Origin: Maritimibacter sp.
GTDB lineage: Bacteria; Pseudomonadota; Alphaproteobacteria; Rhodobacterales; Rhodobacteraceae
NCBI GenBank assembly: GCA_017792445.1
Contig: CP051232.1
Location: 434,001-498,000, forward strand
Direction of reading: 5' to 3'
DNA length: 64,000 nt
Made by a program: the position numbers and the translations under genes. The notes under the pieces are model-generated. The model searched no databases, was not told where the DNA came from, and was given only the letters and a program-made list of their open reading frames with translations. This document shows, in pieces, positions 51,255-60,289 of the stretch (positions are counted from its first letter, which is position 1; each line of letters starts with the position of its first letter).

Positions 51255-51542
51255 TCAGGTCCCCTCGACGACCAGGATCAGGCTATCGGCGGACTTGCGG
51301 CGGATCTCGGCGACTTCCTGGTAGTCGGGATCGTTGTACGCCGCGAGCGCCTCTTCGTAGCTGGGGAATTCCATGACGACATGGCGGTCACCGCAGGTGC
51401 CCTCGACCACTTCGTTGCGACCGCCGCGGACGATGAAGTTCGCCCCCATCTTCTGCAGGATCGGCGTGTCGAGGCGGACGTACTCCGGGTACAGTTCCGG
51501 ATCGGTCACCTTGATATGCGCAATGATATAGCCCTTGGGCAT
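51255..51542 (-). CDS. DUF1330 protein embedded in ABC operon
   Basis: A 95-residue protein with the DUF1330 ferredoxin-like fold: KGYIIAHIKVTDPELYPEYV, FIVRGGRNEVVEG, and HVVMEFPSYEEALAAYNDPDYQEVAEIR. ATG 51542 is chosen as the family-standard N-terminus; ATG 51554 in frame would add four residues. The stop is one base from the downstream permease start. DUF1330 proteins are dimeric and function unknown. Position suggests a link to metabolism of the imported substrate. Confidence 0.9.
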   Translation of the reverse strand: MPKGYIIAHIKVTDPELYPEYVRLDTPILQKMGANFIVRGGRNEVVEGTCGDRHVVMEFPSYEEALAAYNDPDYQEVAEIRRKSADSLILVVEGT

Positions 51543-51629
51543 CGTCGTTCTCATCCCCGTTGTCGTTCTTTGTTTTTTGGGAAGCGGCCCGACGATCCGG
51601 GCCACTCCTTGTTCATGCGATAGCGAAAC

Positions 51630-51653
51630 GGCGCGCCCCGGATGGGACGCGCC
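51630..51653 (-). promoter_or_regulatory. Intercistronic hairpin downstream of the polyamine-type binding-protein gene
   Basis: GGCGCG and CGCGCC arms with an inner CCC/GGG pairing form a near-perfect stem around GGAT, 13 bp after the binding-protein stop. No T-run follows, so it probably stabilises the binding-protein message, as does the hairpin at 4408. Confidence 0.5.
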
Positions 51654-51665
51654 GGTCAGGCTATC

Positions 51666-52778
51666 TTACTGAGCCAGCCACGCCTGGAACTTGGCGTCCA
51701 GGTCGTCGCGGTAGTCAGCCCACCATTCGTAGTTGTACAGGAACGTATTGGTGGCGTTGTTCGGATCGGTCGGCATGTGCGGCGCCATCTCGATGCCGAG
51801 ATCGGCGTGGGTCGAGACAAGCGGAGCCGAGCTTTCACGTGCCGGGCCGTACGAGATGTACTTGGCCTGATCGGCAAGACGCTGGGTGTCGGTGGCGAAC
51901 TTCACGAAGTCCATCACGCGGGCCAGACGATCTTCCGGCAGACCGGCCGGGATGATCCAGCCGTCAAGGTCGAACACCTGGGCGTCCCACATCATGGCGA
52001 CCGGCTGGTCCTGCTCTTCGATGACCGAGAACAGACGACCGTTGTAGGTCGAGCCCATGAAGACTTCGCCGTCAGCCAGCAGCTGCGGCGTGTCGGCGCC
52101 GGCCGACCACCAGATCACTTCGTCCTTGATGGTGTCGAGCTTGGCCAGGGCCTGAGCCTGACCTTCTTCGGTCTCGAGCACGTCGTAGACGTCTTCCTTG
52201 GCGACGCCGTCACACAGCAGCGCCCATTCCATGTTGTTGATCGGACGCTTTTCCAGCGCGCGCTTGCCCGGATAGGTTTCCAGGTCGAACACGTCGCAGA
52301 TTTCCGACGGCGGCTCGACGCCTTCCGGCACCATGTCGGTGCGGTAGCCGAAGGTGGTCGAGTACACGATCTGCGGAATGAAGCAGTCGCTGACGATCAG
52401 GTCGCCGAAGTCGTCCGACGCCGAGGTGCCGTCCGGCGCTTCCGCCAGCAGTTCGTCCGGGTCGTATTCCATCGCGAGGCCTTCGTCGCACAGACGGATG
52501 GCGTCAGAGGCCACAACGTCGACGAGGTCCCAGGTGATGTTGCCGGCTTCGTTCATCGCGCGCAGCTTGGCCACGGCCTCGTTCGAGCTTTCGTCCCAGA
52601 CGATCTCGACCTCGGGGTGCATCTCCTTGTAGGGGTCCGCGTACGCCTTGACCTGGCTGTTCTGGTACGCGCCGCCCCAGCTGACGAGCGTCATGCTGTC
52701 GGCCATATCCTGTGCGAACGCCATCGGCGCAGCCGCGACGGCGGCGCCGGTCATCAGCATCAGTGACTTGAGTTTCAT
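51666..52778 (-). CDS. ABC transporter periplasmic binding protein, PotD/opine-type
   Basis: A 370-residue exported protein. The signal peptide is at about 1-22 (LMTGAAVAAAPMAFAQ). The mature N-terminus SMTLVSWGGAYQNSQVKAYADPY is typical of polyamine/opine-type family 1 binding proteins, and the later VIWWSAGADTPQLLADGEV region lines the ligand pocket in PotD relatives. It lies between the ATPase gene and the DUF1330-permease genes. The substrate is probably a polyamine or related amine, not proven. Confidence 0.9.
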   Translation of the reverse strand: MKLKSLMLMTGAAVAAAPMAFAQDMADSMTLVSWGGAYQNSQVKAYADPYKEMHPEVEIVWDESSNEAVAKLRAMNEAGNITWDLVDVVASDAIRLCDEGLAMEYDPDELLAEAPDGTSASDDFGDLIVSDCFIPQIVYSTTFGYRTDMVPEGVEPPSEICDVFDLETYPGKRALEKRPINNMEWALLCDGVAKEDVYDVLETEEGQAQALAKLDTIKDEVIWWSAGADTPQLLADGEVFMGSTYNGRLFSVIEEQDQPVAMMWDAQVFDLDGWIIPAGLPEDRLARVMDFVKFATDTQRLADQAKYISYGPARESSAPLVSTHADLGIEMAPHMPTDPNNATNTFLYNYEWWADYRDDLDAKFQAWLAQ

Positions 52779-52862
52779 ACGAAATCTCTCCTGTTGTCGT
52801 TTTCCCGTTTCTCCCTCTCCCCCCTTGGCCCCGGGCAGGCGCTATTCAGGGGGGAAACTTGA

Positions 52863-53963
52863 TCAGGCGTCCAGCGCCCTGCAGTCCTGCGGGCGCCAGC
52901 CGATTTCCAGCATCTCACCGGCCTTCAGCCGGCGCTGGTCGGGCGCGTTCCGGGTCTTGACGATGAAATCGTCGTTGCCCGCAACCCGCAGCCTGGTGCG
53001 ATAGATATCGCCCATGTAGATGAATTCCAGAACTTCCGCCTTCAGCGTGTGTGCGTCGGGCGCAAGGCGGTCCTTGTTGAACTCGACCCGCTCGGGCCGA
53101 ATCGAGACCAGCGTGCGGTCGCCGACAGCGTTCACGTTCACCGGCACGGTGTCGATCATCTCGCCATTGTCGAGTTCCACCACCGCCTTGTCGGCGGTCA
53201 TGCTTTTGACGGTGCCGTTCAGCGTATTGTTCTCGCCGATGAACTGCGCGACGAAGCTGTTCTGCGGTTCTTCGTACAGGACATCGGGCGGATCGAGCTG
53301 CTGGATGCGGCCATCCTGGAACACCGCGACGCGATCCGACATCGTCAAAGCCTCGGTCTGGTCGTGGGTCACGTAGACCACGGTGATCCCGAGGTTGTCG
53401 GCGATGTGCTTGATCTCGAACTGCATGTGTTCGCGCAGCTGTTTGTCGAGAGCGCCAAGCGGTTCGTCCATCAGAACCAGCTCGGCCTCGAACACCAGCG
53501 CGCGGGCCAGTGCGATCCGCTGCTGCTGGCCGCCCGAAAGCTGGGCCGGGCGACGACCGCCGAAGCTGCCCATCTGCACCATGTCCAGCGCGCGCTTCAC
53601 CTTCTCTTCCCGCTCGGACTTGCCCATCTTGCGGACTTCCAGCGGGAAGGCGAGGTTCTCGGCCACGGTCATGTGCGGGAACAGGGCGTAGTTCTGGAAC
53701 ACCATCCCGATGCCGCGCTTGTGCGGCGGGATGTTATTGATCTCTTGCCCGCCCAGCCGGATCTCTCCGTGCGTCGCGGTCTCGAAACCGGCCAGCATCA
53801 TCAGGCAGGTGGTCTTGCCGGACCCCGAGGGCCCGAGCATGGTCAGGAACTCGCCCCTGCCGATCGAGAGGTTCAGGTCTTTAACGACGAGCGTTTCGCC
53901 ATCGTAGCTTTTTTGCACTCGGTCGAATTCGACAAATGCGTCGTTGGCGGCGCTTCCGTCCAA
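52863..53963 (-). CDS. ABC transporter ATP-binding protein, PotA-like
   Basis: A 366-residue ATPase with Walker A GPSGSGKT, Q-loop FQNYALFPHM, signature LSGGQQQRIALARAL, Walker B LVLMDEPLGALD, and a C-terminal TOBE domain (VSIRPERVEF). Start at TTG 53963 is preferred because GGGGAG lies seven bases ahead and gives the standard length; the longer ATG frame adds 36 residues of low quality. It is the first gene of the operon, upstream of the binding protein and permeases. Confidence 0.9.
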   Translation of the reverse strand: MDGSAANDAFVEFDRVQKSYDGETLVVKDLNLSIGRGEFLTMLGPSGSGKTTCLMMLAGFETATHGEIRLGGQEINNIPPHKRGIGMVFQNYALFPHMTVAENLAFPLEVRKMGKSEREEKVKRALDMVQMGSFGGRRPAQLSGGQQQRIALARALVFEAELVLMDEPLGALDKQLREHMQFEIKHIADNLGITVVYVTHDQTEALTMSDRVAVFQDGRIQQLDPPDVLYEEPQNSFVAQFIGENNTLNGTVKSMTADKAVVELDNGEMIDTVPVNVNAVGDRTLVSIRPERVEFNKDRLAPDAHTLKAEVLEFIYMGDIYRTRLRVAGNDDFIVKTRNAPDQRRLKAGEMLEIGWRPQDCRALDA

Positions 53964-54176
53964 GCCAGTTCTCCCCGTTTTTCCGAGGCGTTGATCGCCC
54001 CCGTTTCGCTCAGCATCCAAACAAATGTCTAAAAGATGCGCAACCGGATCGCCGCACAGCCTGCGACACACCGTGCCGCATATCCGTCCTTTCGATGGAT
54101 TTTCCGGCCTTCAACGCGCAAAGCTGGGCCCGGATGACGAAAAATCCACCATCGAGTGAAGCATTGGGCCGGGTCG

Positions 54177-54725
54177 TCACAGTTCCTGGCCGGCCGGAAT
54201 GTCCAAAATCGCGCGTTCGGCCAGGAATGGATGGACGGTCAAAGCCTTGCGGACCGACAATTGCGCCAGCGGCAACCGCCCCTGCTGGAAATAGATCATC
54301 GCCCGACCGGCCAGCGCACCGAAATGGCGCGGCTCGCGTTTCAGCACCTCGTCCACGTCGGCCAGCGAGCCCTCGTAGTCGCCAACCAGAAACAAAACCG
54401 TCGCCCGCTGGTTCCAGCCCTCGGCATAGTCGGGATAGGCTTCGATTAGGATATTCAGGTGCTTGAGTGCGCCGGCGAAGTCATAGGCGGACCGTCGCGC
54501 CATGGCCGCGTCCAGCACTTCCTGCGCGGCGTCATCGGGTGCGGTAAGCCAGACATCCCAGATCAGAGGCACAATCGTCTGCGCTTCGGCCGGCGAGCCG
54601 GCGTCCGCCAGCGCGGCCAGAAGCGCCTCGTAACCCTCGTCCCCGCCTTGCTGCGCCGGGACAGCGACCGGAGTTAGCGCAAGCACGGCGAGGACGGGGC
54701 CCAACAGGCGGATGCGGCACGTCAT
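54177..54725 (-). CDS. Secreted TPR-repeat protein
   Basis: A 182-residue protein with a signal peptide (about 1-24, ending VPA-QQ). Tetratricopeptide repeats run from about 75 to 160 (AYDFAGALKHLNILIEAYPDYAEGWNQRATVLFLVGDYEGSL, then LKREPRHFGALAGRAMIYFQQGRLPLA). TPRs mediate protein contacts; no partner is evident. It is upstream of the potA-like gene on the same strand, 213 bp away, and divergent from the SDR gene. Confidence 0.87.
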   Translation of the reverse strand: MTCRIRLLGPVLAVLALTPVAVPAQQGGDEGYEALLAALADAGSPAEAQTIVPLIWDVWLTAPDDAAQEVLDAAMARRSAYDFAGALKHLNILIEAYPDYAEGWNQRATVLFLVGDYEGSLADVDEVLKREPRHFGALAGRAMIYFQQGRLPLAQLSVRKALTVHPFLAERAILDIPAGQEL

Positions 54726-54843
54726 GGCGCATGGTCAGGCTTCAGACGCCGTTGCGTCAAGTGAATTGCTGTAACAGCGCTGTCATCTGGCACTGGCCAA
54801 CCATCCGAAACCCGTTCAGTGTCGCCGAAACGGAGATCAACCC

Positions 54844-55611
54844 ATGCATATAGCCCTCACCGGTGCGGCCTCGGGGATCGGGGCGGCCGTGGTCCGGCGC
54901 TTGAAACAGGGCGAAAACCGAATCACCGCTTTCGATATCGCGAGGCCGGAAGGCGTCGATCGCTGGCTTCCCGCGGACATGTCCGACATGGACGCGATCG
55001 CCGAAGCCACGGCGCAGGCAGAGGGTCCGTTCGACGCCCTGATCCTCAACGCAGGCCTGCCTCCACGAGACGGAAACGCTGCCGAACTGCTGGCCGTGAA
55101 CGTGTTCGGCCTGATGGCGACCGCCACGGCGCTGGAGCCGAAACTGGCGCCCGGCGGTTCGATCGTCGCGACCGCATCGCGGGCGGGCGAGCACTGGCGC
55201 GAGAACCTGCCGCAGGTGAAAGCGCTGCTGGGGCTGCCCGGCCCCGAAAGCCTGCCCGACTTCGTCGCGGCCAACCACATCGACCCGCTGCGCGCCTATT
55301 GTCTGTCGAAAGAGGCGGTGATCGTCTGGACCATCCGCCAGACCGAACGCCTGCTGGCAAAGGGTCTTCGGGCCAATTGCGTGTGCCCCTCGGCGGTCGA
55401 CACGCCGATCCTGCCGGACTTCAAAGCCGCTCTTGGCGACCGGGCAGCGAACTCTCTGGCCCGTGTCGGCCGCGCCGGAACGGCAGACGAAATCGCCGCT
55501 GTCATCGCCTTCCTCGCCGGACCGGACAGCGAGTGGATGCGGGGACAGGCGTTGCCGGTGGACGGCGGCATCACCGCGATGGTGCTGGCCGACGAGATGG
55601 ATCTCGTCTGA
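54844..55611 (+). CDS. SDR-family NAD(P)-dependent dehydrogenase
   Basis: A 255-residue short-chain dehydrogenase. The Rossmann motif is TGAASGIG at about 6-13, the NAG motif in LILNAGLPPRDG, catalytic Ser in IVATASRAGEH, and YxxxK in RAYCLSKEAVIV. The C-terminus VDGGITAMVLAD is typical. Similar to short steroid or alcohol dehydrogenases such as 3-alpha-hydroxysteroid dehydrogenase. The substrate is unknown. The TauE-type gene follows on the same strand after 54 bp. Confidence 0.9.
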   Translation: MHIALTGAASGIGAAVVRRLKQGENRITAFDIARPEGVDRWLPADMSDMDAIAEATAQAEGPFDALILNAGLPPRDGNAAELLAVNVFGLMATATALEPKLAPGGSIVATASRAGEHWRENLPQVKALLGLPGPESLPDFVAANHIDPLRAYCLSKEAVIVWTIRQTERLLAKGLRANCVCPSAVDTPILPDFKAALGDRAANSLARVGRAGTADEIAAVIAFLAGPDSEWMRGQALPVDGGITAMVLADEMDLV

Positions 55612-55633
55612 TCTTCCCATCCCTCGCGGAAAG

Positions 55634-55649
55634 GTATACTGCGGTATAC
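55634..55649. promoter_or_regulatory. Paired GTATAC boxes, possible operator
   Basis: GTATAC (itself a palindrome) occurs twice, at 55634-55639 and 55644-55649, separated by TGCG, so both boxes lie one helical turn apart. GTATAC cores are used by many GntR-family regulators. It sits 17 bp before the TauE-type gene start, between it and the SDR gene. Confidence 0.5.
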
Positions 55650-55665
55650 AAATGGGAGGTTGAGA

Positions 55666-56415
55666 ATGCTCGATCTGTTCACGGGCGGGCTGGATCCGCT
55701 GGTCGCGGCGCTTCTGCTGGTCGTCAGTGCGTTCTCGTCCTTCATCACCGCGTCCTTCGGGATCGGCGGTGGCGGGGTCATGCTGGCCGTGCTCGCCTCG
55801 CTTCTGCCGCCGGCGGCGATCATCCCGGTGCATGGCGTGGTGCAGCTTGGATCGAACACCGGGCGCGCGGCGCTATTCGTACGCTACACCCAGTGGAAGG
55901 TGTTCTGGCCGTTCCTGATCGGCTCGGTGATTGGCGTGCTGATCGGCGGGATGACTGTGGTGCAACTGCACCCCGGCTGGCTTCAGATCGCGGTCGGCGT
56001 GTTCATCCTGTGGACCGTGGTCGGCAAGCCTCCCGCCTTCCTGCGCCGTTGGGGCGCGGTGTCGGGCGCATTCTCAAGCTTTCTGTCGATGTTCATCGGC
56101 GGCACCGGGCCCTTCGTCGCCGCCTATGTGCGGGCGCAGGGCTACGAACGGCACGCCTATGTCGGCACGCACGCCACACTGATGACGGTGCAGCACGGGC
56201 TGAAGGTGCTGATGTTCGGCTTCCTCGGCTTCGCGTTCTCGGAATGGGCGCTGTTCATCCTAGCCCTCGTTCTGGCTGGCTTTGTCGGGACGTGGCTGGG
56301 CAAGCACATGCTCGCCCGGATCAACGAGGCACTGTTCAAGAAAGTGCTGAACGCGATCCTGATCCTGCTGTCGTTGCGGCTGGTCTGGGCCGGCGCGATG
56401 CGGCTTTGGGGCTGA
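55666..56415 (+). CDS. Sulfite exporter TauE/SafE-family membrane protein
   Basis: A 249-residue inner-membrane protein with about seven helices. Family marks are FITASFGIGGGGVMLAVLASLLPPAAIIPVHG near the start and SSFLSMFIGGTGPFVAAYV in the middle. ATG 55666 has GGAGG six bases upstream. Family members export sulfite, sulfoacetate or related organosulfur anions. Two GTATAC boxes precede it. Confidence 0.9.
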   Translation: MLDLFTGGLDPLVAALLLVVSAFSSFITASFGIGGGGVMLAVLASLLPPAAIIPVHGVVQLGSNTGRAALFVRYTQWKVFWPFLIGSVIGVLIGGMTVVQLHPGWLQIAVGVFILWTVVGKPPAFLRRWGAVSGAFSSFLSMFIGGTGPFVAAYVRAQGYERHAYVGTHATLMTVQHGLKVLMFGFLGFAFSEWALFILALVLAGFVGTWLGKHMLARINEALFKKVLNAILILLSLRLVWAGAMRLWG

Positions 56416-56425
56416 GTTCGCGCGC

Positions 56426-58075
56426 CTAGCCGTCCAGCAACGCCCGCGCGGCGCCGCGCGCTTCCTCGGTGATGGTGTCCCCGGCCAGCATCCGGGCAAT
56501 CTCGTCGACGCGGCCAGTGCCTTCCAGCGGCGTAACCTGCGACAGCGTCGCGCCTTTCGAGACACGCTTGGCCACCTGCCAGTGATGCGCCCCGCGCGCG
56601 GCGACCTGCGGCGAATGGGTGACGACAAGGACCTGCCCCTTGTGCGCGAGGCTCTCAAGCCGCCGCCCCACGGCGTCGGCGGTCGCTCCACCCACGCCAC
56701 GGTCGATCTCGTCGAAGATCAGTGTCACGCCGCTGTCGGTGCCCGTCAGGCAGACCTTCAACGCCAATAGGAAACGGCTGAGTTCGCCACCCGAGGCGAT
56801 CTTGTTCAGCGGCCCGGCAGGCGCGCCCGGATTGGTGGCCACGGTGAAGGCTACCGCGTCCCGGCCTTCCGGGCCGGGGTCGGCGGCGGTGATCTCGGTG
56901 GCGAAGGCCGCGCGTTCCATCTTCAGCGGCGCAAGTTCCTTGGCCATCGCACGGTCCAGCTTGCCCGCCGCCTTCTGGCGCAGGTCGGACAGCTTGCCGG
57001 CCTCGGCATCATAAGCGCGCTCGGCGTCCGCCAAAGCCGCCTGAAGCGACTTCAGATCCGCCGCGCCGCTGTCCAGCGCCGCAAGCTGCGTCCGCAGCTT
57101 GACCGCGAAATCCCCCAACTCGTCCGGCGCGACGCCATGCTTGCGCGCCAGCCCCCGGATCGCGAACAGCCGCTCCTCTACGCGCTCAAGCTCGCGCGGG
57201 TCGATGTCCATCGCCTCCAGCGCGTCGGCCACGGCCTGCTCGGCTTCACCCAGTTCGGTCAGCGCCCGGCCAAGGGCGGCAACCGGAGCATCCAGCCGCC
57301 CCTCGGCTTGATCCGCAGCACCGTCGAGCCAGCGCATCGCATCCGAGATCATGCCTTCCGCGCCGTCGTACCCAAGCGCCGCGTGGGCGCGCGAGACGTC
57401 CTCGCGGATGCGCCCGGCGGCCTGCATCAGGCGGCGGCGTTCGTCCAGTTGCGCCTCTTCACCCGGCTGCGGATCCAGCGCATCGAGTTCGGTGGTCGCG
57501 TGGCGCAAAAAATCTTCTTCCTCGCGGATCGACGCAAGCGCGGCTTCCGCTTCTTGCAGCGCCTTGCGGGCCGCCCCAACCGCCCGCCACGCTGCACGGG
57601 TCGACGACAACGGCGCCGCGGCACCGGCATAGTCATCCAGCAAAAGGCGATGGCCCCGTGTGTTCAGCAGACCCCGGTCGTCTTGCTGGCCATGCAGTTC
57701 CACCAGCGTGTCCGACAGACGGCGCAGGATCTCGCCCGAGGTCCGGCGGTCGTTGACGAAGGCCGTCTTGCGGCCGTCCGCGCTGTTGACGCGGCGCAGG
57801 ATCAGTTCGTCGGTTTCGGGGAACCCGCCTTCGGCCAGCACCTCGTGAGCCGGATGCCCGTCGCGCAGGTCGAAGACCGCGGTGACCTCGCCCTGCTCGG
57901 CCCCGGTACGGACCAGTTCCGCCCTGCCCCGCCAGCCCAGAACGAAGCCAAGACTGTCCAGCAGGATCGACTTGCCTGCCCCGGTCTCGCCGGTCAGCAC
58001 GTTGAGCCCGGGCTGGAAATCAAGCTCCAGCCGGTCGATGATCAGGATGTCCCGGATGTCGAGACTGCGCAGCAT
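56426..58075 (-). CDS. recN: DNA repair protein RecN
   Basis: A 549-residue SMC-like ATPase. Walker A GETGAGKS near residues 29-36, coiled-coil arms in the middle, and the C-terminal signature SGGELSRFLLALKV, Walker B LIFDEIDRGVGG and GRRLESLAHKGQVLVVTHSPQVAA. RecN acts in double-strand break repair. It ends the ftsQ-ftsA-ftsZ-lpxC-bamD-recN gene string on the minus strand. Confidence 0.95.
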   Translation of the reverse strand: MLRSLDIRDILIIDRLELDFQPGLNVLTGETGAGKSILLDSLGFVLGWRGRAELVRTGAEQGEVTAVFDLRDGHPAHEVLAEGGFPETDELILRRVNSADGRKTAFVNDRRTSGEILRRLSDTLVELHGQQDDRGLLNTRGHRLLLDDYAGAAAPLSSTRAAWRAVGAARKALQEAEAALASIREEEDFLRHATTELDALDPQPGEEAQLDERRRLMQAAGRIREDVSRAHAALGYDGAEGMISDAMRWLDGAADQAEGRLDAPVAALGRALTELGEAEQAVADALEAMDIDPRELERVEERLFAIRGLARKHGVAPDELGDFAVKLRTQLAALDSGAADLKSLQAALADAERAYDAEAGKLSDLRQKAAGKLDRAMAKELAPLKMERAAFATEITAADPGPEGRDAVAFTVATNPGAPAGPLNKIASGGELSRFLLALKVCLTGTDSGVTLIFDEIDRGVGGATADAVGRRLESLAHKGQVLVVTHSPQVAARGAHHWQVAKRVSKGATLSQVTPLEGTGRVDEIARMLAGDTITEEARGAARALLDG

Positions 58076-58141
58076 GGCGCTATCGAAGCCCCCCGAAGGA
58101 CGCCGCGGCGCGACCGGACAGCCCGTGGGCGGTGCAGCGTG

Positions 58142-58978
58142 TCAGAGCCATTCGCCCCGCACCATTTGACGATAGATCTGCGACAGCCAGTTGTCGCCCG
58201 CCAGCTCGGGCCGCAGCCCCTTGCCGGTCAGCAGGGTGTAGGCGTCGTCATACCATGCGGTCGACTGGTAGTTGTAGCCGAGGATGGCGCCGGCAGTCTG
58301 CGCCTCGCTGAACAACCCAAGCGCCACGTAGGCCTCGACAAGGCGATACAGCGCCTCGGGCGTGTGCGTGGTGGTCTGGAACTGTTCGACCACGGCACGG
58401 AACCGGTTGATCGACGCGGTATAATGCTTGCGGCGGTGATAGTAGCGGCCGATTTCCATCTCTTTGGCGGCGAGATGGTTGAAGGCAAGGTCGAACTTCA
58501 GGATCGCCGAGTCTGCGTATTCGCTGTCCGGGTAATTCTCGATCACCACCCGCAGCGCCTGCAAAGCCTGGAAGGTCAGGCCCTGATCGCGGCCTACTTC
58601 GTCGATCTGGTCATAATAGCTGAGCGCAAGAAGATACTGCGCATAGGCCGCATCCTCGTCCGCCGGGTAGAAGTCGATATAGCGCTGCGCGGCGGCGCGG
58701 GTTTCTTCGTACTTCTTGTCCTGGTGCCAGGCATAGGCCTGCATGATCAGGGCGCGCTTGGCGAGCTCGGAATAGGGATACAGACGCTCGATCTCGGAAA
58801 ACAGCTCGGCCGCGTCGTCCGCGCGGTTCACCTCAAGCTGGTATTCGGCGTTGCGATAGATCTGTTCGGCGGTCTGGTCTTCGATCGGGGTACGATCCCG
58901 ACGGCCGCCGCACGAAGCCACCAAGGCCAGTGCCAGGACCGAAACGATTGCACCCTTACGCGTCGCCCGCAGCTTCAT
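58142..58978 (-). CDS. bamD: Outer-membrane assembly lipoprotein BamD
   Basis: A 278-residue lipoprotein with lipobox VASC (Cys near residue 23). TPR-like repeats fill the mature part: RNAEYQLEVNRADDAAELFSEIERLYPYSELA, LIMQAYAWHQDKKYEETRAAAQRYIDFYP, AVVEQFQTTTHTPEALYRLVEAYVALG. It is a component of the BAM complex that inserts beta-barrel proteins in the outer membrane. It lies between lpxC and recN on the same strand. Confidence 0.95.
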   Translation of the reverse strand: MKLRATRKGAIVSVLALALVASCGGRRDRTPIEDQTAEQIYRNAEYQLEVNRADDAAELFSEIERLYPYSELAKRALIMQAYAWHQDKKYEETRAAAQRYIDFYPADEDAAYAQYLLALSYYDQIDEVGRDQGLTFQALQALRVVIENYPDSEYADSAILKFDLAFNHLAAKEMEIGRYYHRRKHYTASINRFRAVVEQFQTTTHTPEALYRLVEAYVALGLFSEAQTAGAILGYNYQSTAWYDDAYTLLTGKGLRPELAGDNWLSQIYRQMVRGEWL

Positions 58979-59136
58979 GGAGTTGCCTTACCCTATCCGC
59001 TCTTTTTCGGCCCGCCGCGGCCGGACGGCCCTGTTGCGCGTTGGTCTAGCACAGAAATGCAGGGAGCCAACAGCCCTTTCGGGCGCGTGCGGCGGGTGGC
59101 TGCGGGCGGCGCGAAACCGCCCGTTTCAGCCTTGAT

Positions 59137-60069
59137 TCAAGCGGCGTGGGCCAACCCGGCCAGGTCGCCGCGCTTCACGCCGGCGCCCGGAAGACGCGCC
59201 ACAGTGTCCGCGTCGCACTGGACGACGCGGTAGGCGCGCGGATCGGCGAACAGCGCCCGCAGAAGCTGGTTGGTCAGCGCGTGACCGGCGCGGATGCCGG
59301 TGTAGCGGCCAAGGATCGGGCAGCTTGCAAGCGCCAGATCGCCAAGCGCGTCCAACATCTTGTGGCGCACCGGTTCGTCCGAATGGCGCAGCCCGCCCGG
59401 AGACAGCACGTCGTCACCGTCGAACACCACCGCGTTCTCGCCCGGCACACCGCCCAGGGCCAGCCCGTTGGCTTGCATCATTTCTACATCGGCGCGGCGG
59501 CAGAAGGTACGGCTGTCGCAGAGTTCATGCACAAAAGCGCCATTCGCCATGTGCAGGCGTTTTTCCTGGTGACCGATGGCCGCGTCCACGAAGTCGATGC
59601 TGAAATCGATCTCCAGCGCGTCCGCAGGCTCGAGCCGGGCGATGGCGTCGCCGTTGCGGACTTCGACCGGCTTCAGCACCCGGATGGCGCGCAGCGGCGC
59701 GCGCAGGCGGCGGATACCCTTGGCAAGGATACCCTGCACGAAGGGCGCAGAGCTGCCGTCGAGGATCGGAACCTCGGGGCCGTCGATCTCGATCATGGCG
59801 TTGTGCACGCCGCAACCGGCGAGAGCCGCCATCAGGTGTTCCACCGTCGAGACGGAGACGCCTTCGTGGTTGAAAAGACGGGTGCACAAAGGCGCAGCCT
59901 CGACCGCATCCCAACGGGCGGGGACCAGCGCGTCCTTGTCGGTCACATCCACCCGACGGAACCAGATCCCGGTCTCGGCGGATGCCGGCAGGATGGTCAC
60001 GCGGGCGGGGGCGCCGCCATGAAGACCGACGCCTGTGAAAGTCACGGCGTTCTTGATTGTCGTTTGCAC
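59137..60069 (-). CDS. lpxC: UDP-3-O-acyl-N-acetylglucosamine deacetylase LpxC
   Basis: A 310-residue zinc enzyme of lipid A synthesis. The zinc and catalytic motifs are VSTVEHLMAALAGCG, RHKMLDALGDLAL and RAGHALTNQLLRALF. The GTG at 60069 gives the standard N-terminus QTTIKNAVTFTGVGLHGG, with TGAGG upstream. A terminator at 60241-60266 separates it from ftsZ, so it has its own promoter. Confidence 0.95.
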   Translation of the reverse strand: MQTTIKNAVTFTGVGLHGGAPARVTILPASAETGIWFRRVDVTDKDALVPARWDAVEAAPLCTRLFNHEGVSVSTVEHLMAALAGCGVHNAMIEIDGPEVPILDGSSAPFVQGILAKGIRRLRAPLRAIRVLKPVEVRNGDAIARLEPADALEIDFSIDFVDAAIGHQEKRLHMANGAFVHELCDSRTFCRRADVEMMQANGLALGGVPGENAVVFDGDDVLSPGGLRHSDEPVRHKMLDALGDLALASCPILGRYTGIRAGHALTNQLLRALFADPRAYRVVQCDADTVARLPGAGVKRGDLAGLAHAA

Positions 60070-60240
60070 TGTATGCCTCACACCAAGCCGGGCAGAAGGA
60101 TCCCGGCAAGCATCAGTTAAGGAACGCAAAACTTCACTACAATTCACTCTTTGCAACGCTCTGAAACATGCGATTCGCATGTAAGCGAAAATATGCGCAA
60201 AGTGCAAAGAGTTGCCGCCAAGTGGCTGACTTCAAAACAG

Positions 60241-60266
60241 AAAAGACCGGGCGATGCCGGTCTTTT
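60241..60266. terminator. Intrinsic terminator between ftsZ and lpxC
   Basis: AAAAGACCGG / CCGGTCTTTT forms a perfect 10-bp stem around GCGATG and carries U-runs on both sides. It lies 24 bp after the ftsZ stop on the minus strand. Confidence 0.88.
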
Positions 60267-60289
60267 CAGGGTCAGTTATGTGACCGCTA

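Noticed and set aside
57137-59233. 698-codon plus-strand frame across recN and bamD
   Set aside because: It crosses two conserved genes and their gap, has no ribosome site, and reads as Arg/Gln/His-rich shadow sequence.
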